Shown: piece by piece, positions 1 to 4,780 of the stretch | How the letters are laid out: each line of letters begins with the position of its first letter | How positions within the stretch are numbered: the first letter of the stretch is position 1 | Origin: a bacterium | GTDB lineage: Bacteria > Patescibacteriota > Minisyncoccia > Moranbacterales > UBA2206 | Direction: 5' to 3' | Length of the DNA: 6,996 bases | Assembly (NCBI GenBank): GCA_021789395.1 | Contig: JAJYJP010000046.1 | Span: forward strand, 1 to 6,996 | Program-made: the position numbers and the translations under genes | Notes under the pieces: generated by a model | The model's input: only the letters and a program-made list of their open reading frames with translations | What the model was told of the DNA's origin: nothing | Database searches by the model: none

Positions 1-57
1 TTTGATACGGTTGATGATTTGCTCCTTAAGTTCCGGAGCGATTTTGTGTCTTTTCAT
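1..57 (-). CDS. N-terminus of a transposase-like HTH protein (partial, runs off the window)
   Basis: Read on the minus strand from the ATG at 57-55, the frame stays open to the window edge and gives MKRHKIAPELKEQIINRIK. A basic start followed by an 'ELKEQIINRIK' helix resembles the first helix of the HTH domain in transposases of the IS3 OrfA type and similar small transposase families. Only 19 residues are visible, so the family is inferred. A perfect TATAAT on the minus strand (complement of 80-85) lies just upstream, and no Shine-Dalgarno sequence is seen. It is divergent from the ORF at 2-580, and the two reading frames overlap over these 57 bases, so at most one is likely real here. Confidence 0.5.
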   Translation of the reverse strand, partial: MKRHKIAPELKEQIINRIK

Positions 58-580
58 GGGTTTGTATAATTTTAATTACATTATACAAGATCGGTGTTCA
101 AGATTTGGGGGGAGGGTCTATGGTGTAAAAAAACCGACAACCCTTGTTGGCTTGGCTGAAGTGGATTCAATATTAAATTCATACGAAATAGATGTAAATC
201 ATATTCCAAAACTAAAAAGAGACTTTGATTTTTTAGACCAAGAAAATTTCCTTGAAATAACATTTAAACTACCCGTTTCTTACTACAATTATGAAAATGT
301 TGAAAAGCTATTAGAACAAATAAAGGAAAATATTTTCAAAATAACCACTAAAATGCCTCGTTATGAAATAAAGAAACCAAAAACTCCTTTTAACATTCGA
401 GATTACGTTATTTACCAGATTTATGCCAGAGAGAAAAACTCCAAAAAGGTTAAACAAGTGCTTTATTATAACTATAATATTGATATTTCCACGGAAAATA
501 TCAGAAAAATTTATCAAAGGACAAAATCTAGAGTTTTAGCTATGGTTGCAAGGCGTGACACTTACGTCACGCCCAAATAA
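2..580 (+). CDS. Unrecognised protein, start uncertain, possibly 5'-truncated
   Basis: I do not recognise this protein. The frame is open from the window edge to the TAA at 578-580 (up to 192 residues). It is rich in Lys, Ile, Asn and Tyr, has no convincing membrane segment, and its last 60 residues look helical and basic ('IRKIYQRTKSRVLAMVARR'), which could suit nucleic-acid binding. The start is a problem. The first 57 bases are better explained as a minus-strand transposase start. A plus-strand TATAAT sits at 65-70, and a purine-rich GGGGGGAGG (107-115) precedes an ATG at 120 that is out of frame and stops after two codons. No good in-frame ATG follows, so the gene may be cut by an insertion at its 5' end or begin at a rare start such as TTG at 152. 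A terminator lies at 610-640. Confidence 0.4.
   Translation: MIRLMICSLSSGAILCLFMGLYNFNYIIQDRCSRFGGRVYGVKKPTTLVGLAEVDSILNSYEIDVNHIPKLKRDFDFLDQENFLEITFKLPVSYYNYENVEKLLEQIKENIFKITTKMPRYEIKKPKTPFNIRDYVIYQIYAREKNSKKVKQVLYYNYNIDISTENIRKIYQRTKSRVLAMVARRDTYVTPK
62..88. promoter_or_regulatory. Divergent promoter-like palindrome
   Basis: A perfect 9-bp inverted repeat, TTGTATAAT (62-70) and ATTATACAA (80-88), is separated by 9 nt. Each arm contains a consensus -10 box TATAAT, one on each strand (65-70 plus; 80-85 minus). The dyad could be two face-to-face -10 elements, or an operator for the transposase-like HTH protein whose ATG is at 57. No convincing -35 box was identified. The function is inferred. 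Confidence 0.4.
552..573. repeat. 8-bp perfect inverted repeat at the end of the unknown ORF
   Basis: GGCGTGAC (552-559) and GTCACGCC (566-573) are separated by 6 nt, inside the last codons of the ORF that stops at 580. No T-tract follows on either strand, so it is not a classical terminator. It could be a protein-binding dyad or chance. It is more GC-rich than its surroundings. Confidence 0.35.
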
Positions 581-609
581 GCCTTTGATGGCACGGTTGA
601 TTAAATGTT

Positions 610-640
610 AAACCAGTAGTAAATAACTAGTGGTTTTTTA
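610..640 (+). terminator. Rho-independent terminator
   Basis: The arms AAACCAGTAGT (610-620) and ACTAGTGGTTT (626-636) pair at 10 of 11 positions around a 5-nt loop, and a T-run follows (634-639). It lies 30 bp after the stop of the upstream ORF and 21 bp before the next start, so it separates the left ORF from the recombination module. Confidence 0.65.
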
Positions 641-660
641 TATTTCACCAAATTCTAGCC

Positions 661-1002
661 ATGAAAAGAGAATTTAAAAAAATTTGCAGTCATATAGCCT
701 ATACGATCAAGGAAATATCCGAGCTTTTAGACATTGATAAGAAAACCTGCCAAAGGTGGATTGATGAAAGCTTAAGAACTGTTCCCGGATGCAAGAAGCC
801 ACTATTGATAAAGGGATACGACCTCAAGGAATTTTTGAATAACAGAAAAATGAAGAAGAAATTCACCCTTAAAAGAAGACAGTTTTTTTGTATGACTTGC
901 AAAAAGCCAAGCTATGCAAAAAGGGGCTCAATCAGGATCATTGGCAATAGGAAAACCGCCTTGTGCCGTGTCTGTAATGGCAGAATGAGTAGGACAATTT
1001 AG
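661..1002 (+). CDS. Excisionase-like HTH protein with C-terminal zinc ribbon
   Basis: This is a 113-aa basic protein with two parts. Residues about 14-37 form a MerR/excisionase-type HTH ('YTIKEISELLDIDKKTCQRW'), followed by 'PGCKKPLLIKGYDLKEFL', which resembles a winged-helix extension. A zinc ribbon then carries two CxxC pairs, C77/C80 and C102/C105. From family knowledge, small HTH proteins with this layout are encoded beside tyrosine integrases of genomic islands. A role as recombination directionality factor or regulator of the integrase at 1082 is therefore plausible but inferred. It lies 79 bp upstream of that gene on the same strand. The ATG at 661 is the natural start. No Shine-Dalgarno sequence is visible. 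DNA binding is well supported; the excision role is not proven by sequence. Confidence 0.7.
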   Translation: MKREFKKICSHIAYTIKEISELLDIDKKTCQRWIDESLRTVPGCKKPLLIKGYDLKEFLNNRKMKKKFTLKRRQFFCMTCKKPSYAKRGSIRIIGNRKTALCRVCNGRMSRTI

Positions 1003-1081
1003 CTCTACCAAAACGACTATATGATATTCACAACTACCGCTTAAATGTCCACTTCCGCTAATTATTTTTAATTTCAATATT

Positions 1082-2194
1082 ATGACAAAAACACCCTATG
1101 AAAATGAGCAAAGAAAGCGAGAATTTCTTGAGCATCTAAAAGGTGCAGAAGGCTTCGCTGAAAGCTCCATAAATACTTTTGCCGAAGCCATAGATCAATG
1201 GCAGATTTTTACAGAAAATGATGATTTCGGGAACTTTGATAGATCAAAGGCTCTAGCTTTTAGGGATTGGTTAAAAACCAGAAAGGCCAATACCGAAAGC
1301 GGAACAATTTCGCTAGTAACCCAATATAACTACCTACGCAGGGTAAAAAGGTTTTTTAAGTGGCTATCAGAACAGCCTGGTTATAGGAATAAAATTTTGA
1401 AAAACGACGTGGAATTTCTTCGTCTTTCCAAAGGTGATGCACGTATAGCTCGCCAAGGCACGACCAAGCAAATGCCGACATTTGAAGAAGCCAGAGCGAT
1501 AATTGAAGGCATTGAGATAAAAAACGAGATAGATATGCGGGACCGGGCGCTCATTTGTTTTGCCCTCATTACTGGCACAAGAATTTCCGCTATCACAACT
1601 TTAAGGATGAAGAATTTTGATCCTGAAAACAAACTGATTGACCAAAATCCTGCAGATGGAGTAAAAACAAAAAATTCAAAACGAATACTGACTACTTTCT
1701 TTCCGATTGGTTGGGATGAACCTGAAAAGTATTTTACGGAATGGTATGCGTATCTAAAATCTAAAGAATACAAGCCAGATGACCCGATTTTTCCTGCAAC
1801 ACTGAACAATTTTATTTCCGAAAAATCTGAATACAGCAAAGAATTTATCGGCAAAGATTTTTGGAGCGGAACAAGCGGAGCAAGAAAAATTTTTGAAAAG
1901 AGGTGTAAAAATGTCGATCTTCCATACTTTCATCCCCATTCGTTCCGCCATTTGATAGTCAGCATATTAAGCAAAAATCGACACACTGAAGAAGAAAAGA
2001 AGGCTATCAGTCTAAATCTTGGGCATGCCAATGTTGGCACAACTTTTGGTTCGTATGGTTATGGCAGCATGACCAATGAAGATGCGGTCAAAATTGTTCA
2101 GAAACTGACTGTCTCTCGACAGAGTGGGAACAGCATAGTTCTTTCAGACGAAGAAAGGATGGTTTTGGAAAGGGTTATGAAAAAAGTTTTGTAA
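1082..2194 (+). CDS. Tyrosine recombinase / integrase
   Basis: This 370-aa site-specific recombinase of the phage-integrase family cuts and rejoins DNA through a 3'-phosphotyrosine. Residues about 10-100 form the SAM-like core-binding domain, and 130-340 the catalytic domain. The active-site set is visible: R167 in 'TGTRISA', a lysine in the beta-hairpin 'VKTKNSKR' (K195 or K197), H286 and R289 in 'HPHSFRH', H315 in 'LGHANVGTTF', and nucleophile Y325 in 'GSYGYG'. The 'LGHxxVxTTFxSYG' form is typical of integrases in genomic islands and ICEs rather than XerC/XerD. The upstream HTH/zinc protein fits as its accessory factor. All catalytic residues are present, so it looks intact. The ATG at 1082 follows an AT-rich leader without a Shine-Dalgarno sequence. 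Substrate site is unknown; tRNA-Asp is one candidate. Confidence 0.92.
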   Translation: MTKTPYENEQRKREFLEHLKGAEGFAESSINTFAEAIDQWQIFTENDDFGNFDRSKALAFRDWLKTRKANTESGTISLVTQYNYLRRVKRFFKWLSEQPGYRNKILKNDVEFLRLSKGDARIARQGTTKQMPTFEEARAIIEGIEIKNEIDMRDRALICFALITGTRISAITTLRMKNFDPENKLIDQNPADGVKTKNSKRILTTFFPIGWDEPEKYFTEWYAYLKSKEYKPDDPIFPATLNNFISEKSEYSKEFIGKDFWSGTSGARKIFEKRCKNVDLPYFHPHSFRHLIVSILSKNRHTEEEKKAISLNLGHANVGTTFGSYGYGSMTNEDAVKIVQKLTVSRQSGNSIVLSDEERMVLERVMKKVL

Positions 2195-2224
2195 AAATAA
2201 ATCAAAAACAAAGAAAATTAAGGA

Positions 2225-2377
2225 ATGATTAGCGAAAAAGGCCTACAAAAATTCATAGATTTATACGAGAAGAAATATTCTGTTAGACTGAATCGGCAGG
2301 AGGCTTTCGACATGTTTTTAAAACTAATCAATGTAGTTAAATTTGCCAATTCGCCAGACTTGGATAATTTGGAATAA
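2225..2377 (+). CDS. Small 50-aa helical protein of the recombination module
   Basis: The ATG at 2225 begins a 50-codon frame ending in TAA at 2375-2377. It starts 'MISEKGLQKFIDLYEKKYSV' and continues 'RLNRQEAFDMFLKLINVVKF'. It is 30 bp behind the integrase stop on the same strand, so cotranslation is likely. AAGGA directly abuts the ATG, which is too close for a standard ribosome site. The pattern of two amphipathic helices with 'LSxxEA' spacing resembles, from memory, a small uncharacterised protein that recurs near recombinases and plasmid-like genes in Patescibacteria. No catalytic motif is seen. A DNA-binding or protein-partner role would be speculation. Confidence 0.6.
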   Translation: MISEKGLQKFIDLYEKKYSVRLNRQEAFDMFLKLINVVKFANSPDLDNLE

Positions 2378-2397
2378 TTCGCTTTATGAGGTATATT
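2369..2397 (+). promoter_or_regulatory. Putative sigma70-type promoter for the structured leader
   Basis: A -35 box TTGGAA (2369-2374, 4 of 6 consensus bases) and a -10 box TATATT (2392-2397, 5 of 6) are separated by 17 bp. The predicted start, about 2403-2405, coincides with the first base of the first inverted-repeat arm at 2403. The -35 box overlaps the stop of the small gene. Prediction by eye only. Confidence 0.45.
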
Positions 2398-2402
2398 ATA
2401 AG

Positions 2403-2519
2403 TGCATACAATATCAACATCTCAAGCGGTTTTATTTTCCAAAAATGGGCAACTAACCGACTACATTATTACCGCTTGGTATTGATGTTGTATGCAACGG
2501 TTTAGTTGCCCTTTTTTGG
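2403..2519 (+). ncRNA. Interleaved inverted repeats: structured leader or small RNA before the serine recombinase
   Basis: Two long inverted repeats alternate in the order A-B-A'-B'. A (2403-2429) pairs with A' (2472-2496): TGCATACAA and ATCAA are kept with a U-G wobble between them, then an asymmetric internal loop, then CAAGCGG. B (2439-2459) pairs with B' (2498-2519) through CCAAAAA, one mismatch, GGGCAACTAA, a bulged A and CCG. B' ends in a run of six T, so the B stem is a plausible intrinsic terminator, on the opposite strand too. The linkers are 9, 12 and 1 nt, so the two full stems would clash sterically as a pseudoknot. Mutually exclusive folds, as in an attenuator, seem more likely. 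A promoter-like element sits just upstream and the recombinase ATG 21 nt downstream. The alternative is a DNA-level role, such as the attachment site of the serine recombinase, which in large serine integrases often lies next to the gene. Confidence 0.5.
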
Positions 2520-2540
2520 TGTAAATTTTAATAAAACAAA

Positions 2541-4178
2541 ATGGATGATTTAAAATTCATAAGCTACTGCCGAAAATCAAGCGAAAGCGAAGATAAGCAA
2601 ATGCTTTCAATTGACAGCCAGAAGCGGGAATTAAAAAAGATTATCGAAAAGGACAGACTTTCTAATGTTATCACCTTAGCGGAAGCCAAATCCGCCTATA
2701 AAATCGGCAGACCAGAATTTACAAAAATGGTTGAAATATTGAGGTCTGGCAAGGCCAATTCAATTTTGACTTGGCATTTAACTCGTTTGGCCAGAAATAG
2801 CGAGGACGGAGGCAGGATAATTTACATGATGGACGAGGGCATCATTCAGGAAATAAGGACGCCCGAAAGAATTTATCGGAATACCACTGATGACAAATTT
2901 TTGATGCAGATACATTTCGCTATGGCAAAAAAGAGTTCTGACGACACTAGCGATTTCGTTAAAAGGGACATAAAAGCGAAACTAGCCAAAGGCGAATATC
3001 CTTGTTTCGTAAGCGAGGGCTATTTGAATATCGACAAGGATGGGAAAATTTCTGGCAAGCAATATTCTCTGGAAAAACAAATCAAGCTGTCTGAAATAAA
3101 CCGACCCTTAAAAAGAATTGAACAAGACCCTTTTGTCGCTCCCTTGATTTCTAAATTATTTGAGGAATGTGCTACTGGAAAATATAGCCTGAAAGAGCTG
3201 ACGCAGAAATCTTTCGAATGGGGTATTGTTGGAAGAATGAGCGGCAAGCGATTGAGCAAATCTACCTTATTCGGAATTTTAACCAATCCCCTCTACTATG
3301 GAGCAATACGCTGGACAGGCAGGATTTACGAACCCGAAGAACTGCCCGATGAGACGAGACATGAACCTATCATAAGTCTGGAACTTTTTAATAGAGTTCA
3401 GGAAGTTTTAGGATTGAGAAACAGGCCAATAGGCACAAAGAAATTTTACTCGTTTTCCAACTTGATGAAATGTGGTAATTGCGGGGGCAATATTTCCGCC
3501 CTGACTGTTAAGGGAATCACCTATTACCGATGTTGTAAATGCACGGGGTTAAAATACACCCCTGAAAGCGATGTAAGGGAAAATTTGACCGCTTATGTAG
3601 ATAAAATGACCATTGACGAGGATTTCTACAATATCGCCGTAGAGGAGATAAATAAAGCCAATGAGAAAGAAATTTCAGGCCGAGACGCCGTTAGGAAACA
3701 GCAGGAAAGGGAGCTTAAAAACTGCCAGGCGAGACTGGATAACCTCTTACGTTTAAAAATATCCCCTACCAACCAAAATGGCGAGCTTTTAAACGATGAG
3801 GAATTTATCGACCAAAAGAAAGAGATACTGGCCGAAATGAAAATCGTTAAGGAAAAAATGAGCGATACTGACCAACGGAGCCAGAACTGGTTTGATAATT
3901 GCGTGGAATATTTTGACTTCAACAAACGATTGAACAAAAAACTTAAAAAAGCTAATCCTAAACAATTAAGAGAGGTTTTTGAGTTTTTCTACTATAACCC
4001 AGTGTTATTCGAGAAAACTCTAGCAAATACCGATAAAAGTCCTCATAAGTTCATAATTCCCGTAAATCTCAAAAAGCAAGCCACTATAACCGCTAATTTT
4101 GGCTCTATTAAAACAAAAGCAGCCGTTTATGAGGCTGTTTTGTCCGATTGGCGGGGACGGCCGGACTCGAACCGGTGA
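2541..4178 (+). CDS. Large serine recombinase, C-terminus reading into tRNA-Asp
   Basis: This is a 545-aa recombinase of the resolvase/invertase superfamily. Residues about 5-150 form the catalytic domain, with nucleophile S13 in 'YCRKSSESED' and the arginine-rich 'HLTRLARN' segment. About 190-290 is the 'Recombinase' DNA-binding domain ('STLFGILTNPLYYGAIRW'). A zinc ribbon has C311/C314 and C331/C334, and a charged coiled coil spans roughly 365-455. This is the architecture of large serine integrases, which join attP and attB without DNA bending. The ATG at 2541 follows the structured leader, with no Shine-Dalgarno sequence. The end is odd: the last nine or so residues ('WRGRPDSNR') are encoded by the complement of the tRNA-Asp 3' part, and the TGA at 4176-4178 falls in its T-loop. 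The gene has no stop of its own, which suggests that the junction with the tRNA was made by integration. The protein is otherwise intact. Confidence 0.92.
   Translation: MDDLKFISYCRKSSESEDKQMLSIDSQKRELKKIIEKDRLSNVITLAEAKSAYKIGRPEFTKMVEILRSGKANSILTWHLTRLARNSEDGGRIIYMMDEGIIQEIRTPERIYRNTTDDKFLMQIHFAMAKKSSDDTSDFVKRDIKAKLAKGEYPCFVSEGYLNIDKDGKISGKQYSLEKQIKLSEINRPLKRIEQDPFVAPLISKLFEECATGKYSLKELTQKSFEWGIVGRMSGKRLSKSTLFGILTNPLYYGAIRWTGRIYEPEELPDETRHEPIISLELFNRVQEVLGLRNRPIGTKKFYSFSNLMKCGNCGGNISALTVKGITYYRCCKCTGLKYTPESDVRENLTAYVDKMTIDEDFYNIAVEEINKANEKEISGRDAVRKQQERELKNCQARLDNLLRLKISPTNQNGELLNDEEFIDQKKEILAEMKIVKEKMSDTDQRSQNWFDNCVEYFDFNKRLNKKLKKANPKQLREVFEFFYYNPVLFEKTLANTDKSPHKFIIPVNLKKQATITANFGSIKTKAAVYEAVLSDWRGRPDSNR
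4113..4143 (-). terminator. Intrinsic terminator of the tRNA-Asp transcript, inside the recombinase 3' end
   Basis: ACAAAAGCAGCC (4113-4124) and GGCTGTTTTGT (4133-4143) pair along 11 bp with one bulged G and an 8-nt loop. Read on the minus strand, the hairpin follows the tRNA-Asp CCA by 5 nt and leads into TTTTAATA, as expected of a terminator for the tRNA cluster. On the plus strand it lies within the last codons of the serine recombinase. Confidence 0.6.
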
Positions 4179-4225
4179 CCTACTGCGTGACAGGCAGTCG
4201 CTCTAACCAACTGAGCTACGCCCCC
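4149..4225 (-). tRNA. tRNA-Asp (GTC), intact, with encoded CCA
   Basis: On the minus strand the cloverleaf is complete: acceptor GGGGGCG/CGTCCCC with one G-U pair, D stem GCTC/GAGC, anticodon stem ACTGC/GCAGT around CTGTCAC (anticodon GTC), variable loop AGGTC, and T stem with loop TTCGAGT. The outermost T-stem pair is A-C, unpaired. The discriminator is G73, as required for tRNA-Asp, and CCA is encoded at 4151-4149. The other two tRNAs in the window do not encode CCA. The gene overlaps the nuclease frame at its 5' end (to 4203) and the serine recombinase frame at its 3' end (to 4178, opposite strand). No promoter of its own is evident, so it may depend on transcription from the upstream tRNAs. 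Confidence 0.95.
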
Positions 4226-4463
4226 ATAAATTTAATTTGCTTTTCAAAAATCTTCTTCCTGCGGCTGTTTTAAAATAAACTTCTCTTTTTCTTGCCTCAT
4301 CAAATATTTGATACTCTTCCGTATAAACAACCTTTAGCCCTTCCATTTTACTAGTCGTAAATGTTTTACCTCGTCTATGTTCTGAAAGTCTTCTTTGAAG
4401 ATTATTGGTCAATCCTTTATAAAGCTTGCCATTTTTATCTTGCAAAACATAAACGATGTACAT
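4203..4463 (-). CDS. GIY-YIG endonuclease inserted in the tRNA-Asp locus
   Basis: This 86-aa single-domain nuclease has the GIY-YIG fold: 'YIVYVL' for the first motif, 'KLYKGLT' in place of YIG, the arginine/histidine helix 'LQRRLSEH', and the acidic 'DEARKREVYFKTAAGRRFLK' segment that supplies the metal-binding Glu. It resembles the small stand-alone family near YhbQ/UPF0213, not UvrC. The ATG at 4463 is the best start because the domain begins there; an upstream TTG (4523) would add 20 residues encoded by a tRNA remnant and a palindrome. The ATG comes 2 nt after the tRNA-Asp fragment, with no Shine-Dalgarno sequence. The last residues ('WGRSSVG') are encoded by the 5' end of the intact tRNA-Asp, and the stop is in its D-loop region. 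The position argues for homing or selfish-gene behaviour; a housekeeping repair role cannot be excluded. Confidence 0.85.
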   Translation of the reverse strand: MYIVYVLQDKNGKLYKGLTNNLQRRLSEHRRGKTFTTSKMEGLKVVYTEEYQIFDEARKREVYFKTAAGRRFLKSKLNLWGRSSVG

Positions 4464-4465
4464 AC

Positions 4466-4538
4466 GCGTGACAGGCAGTCGCTCCCCGCCCGAACGTACC
4501 GTTCGGTACGGGCGGGTAACCAACTGAGCTACGCCCCC
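4466..4538 (-). pseudogene. tRNA-Asp 5' fragment (nt 1-41) interrupted by a palindrome
   Basis: This minus-strand segment repeats exactly the first 41 nt of the intact tRNA-Asp: acceptor 5' strand, D arm, the 5' anticodon stem, loop and two bases of the 3' stem. Identity breaks sharply on both sides, at the mature 5' end (4538) and within the 3' anticodon stem (4466). A 32-bp palindrome (4485-4516) splits it between the D-loop and the 3' strand of the D stem. There is no T arm or acceptor 3' strand, so no functional tRNA can form. It lies 11 bp after the CAU tRNA, as expected for the original tRNA-Asp of a compact array. It is most simply read as what remained after the nuclease gene entered. 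Confidence 0.85.
4485..4516. repeat. 32-bp GC-rich palindromic insert in the tRNA-Asp fragment
   Basis: The outer arms CCCGCCC (4485-4491) and GGGCGGG (4510-4516) enclose an inner GTACCG/CGGTAC stem (4496-4501 and 4504-4509), with GAAC (4492-4495) as a one-sided bulge. The base composition is very GC-rich and unlike the flanks. Comparison with the intact tRNA-Asp shows a clean insertion without loss of a tRNA base and without an obvious target duplication. It may be a small mobile palindromic unit. Confidence 0.8.
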
Positions 4539-4549
4539 AAATTTTTTTG

Positions 4550-4623
4550 TACCAGGGGAGAGATTCGAACTCTCGACCCCAGGCTTATGAGTCCTGTGCT
4601 CTAACCAACTGAGCTACCCTGGC
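4550..4623 (-). tRNA. tRNA with CAT anticodon, probably elongator tRNA-Met
   Basis: On the minus strand: acceptor GCCAGGG/CCCTGGT (first pair G-U), D stem GCTC/GAGC with loop AGTTGGTTA, anticodon stem CAGGA/GCCTG around CTCATAA, variable GGGTC, T stem GAGAG/CTCTC with loop TTCGAAT, and discriminator A. CCA is not encoded. The pair closing the anticodon loop would be A-G, a mismatch. The D-arm and 'GAGCACA' segment resemble bacterial elongator tRNA-Met. A tRNA-Ile2 whose C34 is changed to lysidine has the same anticodon and cannot be excluded from sequence alone. Confidence 0.88.
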
Positions 4624-4628
4624 AAGTC

Positions 4629-4698
4629 GAAGCTTACGCTTCTCCCTAAAACCTTGCGGTTTTAGTATTTCCACCACGGGAAAACTCCCGTTTTCCCG
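4629..4698. repeat. Three short hairpins in tandem between the two CAU tRNAs
   Basis: Three perfect inverted repeats follow one another: GAAGC/GCTTC (4629-4642, loop 4), CTAAAACC/GGTTTTAG (4646-4665, loop TTGC), and CGGGAAAAC/GTTTTCCCG (4677-4698, loop TCCC). Loops are four bases in all three. None has a clean downstream T-tract on the minus strand. They may be processing or terminator remnants, or small palindromic repeats of the kind dispersed between genes. Confidence 0.65.
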
Positions 4699-4713
4699 AC
4701 CCCTTTCACTATC

Positions 4714-4769
4714 AAAAATCAAATATTAAATATCAAAAAAATTTATTTGATATTTTATATTTGATTTTT
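4714..4769. repeat. Long AT-rich palindrome with 24-bp arms
   Basis: The arms at 4714-4737 and 4746-4769 are inverted copies matching at 23 of 24 positions, around an 8-nt centre. They contain only A, T and a few C/G (repeating ATCAAATA-like units). It lies 11 bp beyond the 3' end of tRNA-fMet. It could end that transcript, but the stem is almost pure A-T, so a dispersed palindromic repeat is just as likely. Confidence 0.7.
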
Positions 4770-4780
4770 AATTTCGCTTG

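Larger units (their letters stand above)
661..4148 (+). mobile_element. Putative integrated element with two recombinases, abutting the tRNA-Asp 3' end
   Basis: The genes from the HTH/zinc protein to the serine recombinase are all on the plus strand and concern DNA recombination. By eye they are more AT-rich than the gatA region. The right edge is placed at the tRNA-Asp 3' end, a classic integration point. The left edge is uncertain: I found no second copy of the tRNA 3' segment between 1 and 2540, so the other att site probably lies outside the window or has decayed. The terminator at 610-640 gives only a convenient left limit. No replication, conjugation or capsid gene is visible, so this may be one end of a larger element. 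Confidence 0.45.

Noticed and set aside
584..601. Possible direct repeat of the first 15 bases of the window (TTTGAT..ACGGTTGAT)
   Set aside because: The match needs a 3-nt gap and covers only 15 bases. There is no flanking similarity, so chance is the better explanation, although an insertion footprint is not fully excluded.
1003..1081. Regulatory structure between the HTH protein and the tyrosine recombinase
   Set aside because: Only AT-rich sequence is seen, without a convincing hairpin, promoter pair or repeat.
1381..1854. Long minus-strand open frame inside the tyrosine recombinase
   Set aside because: It is a shadow of a complete, motif-bearing gene. It has no recognisable domain.
4114..4178. 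TGA recoding or readthrough at the end of the serine recombinase
   Set aside because: The TGA is in tRNA-derived sequence beyond the conserved domains, so it needs no alternative code. No internal TGA occurs in the core genes seen.
4464..4523. Upstream TTG start adding 20 residues to the GIY-YIG protein
   Set aside because: Those residues are encoded by tRNA remnant and palindrome. The conserved domain begins at the ATG at 4463.
4395..4604. Plus-strand frame of 69 codons across the tRNA cluster
   Set aside because: It is antisense to the nuclease gene, the tRNA-Asp fragment and the CAU tRNA. Its C-terminal part is simply the complement of tRNA sequence.
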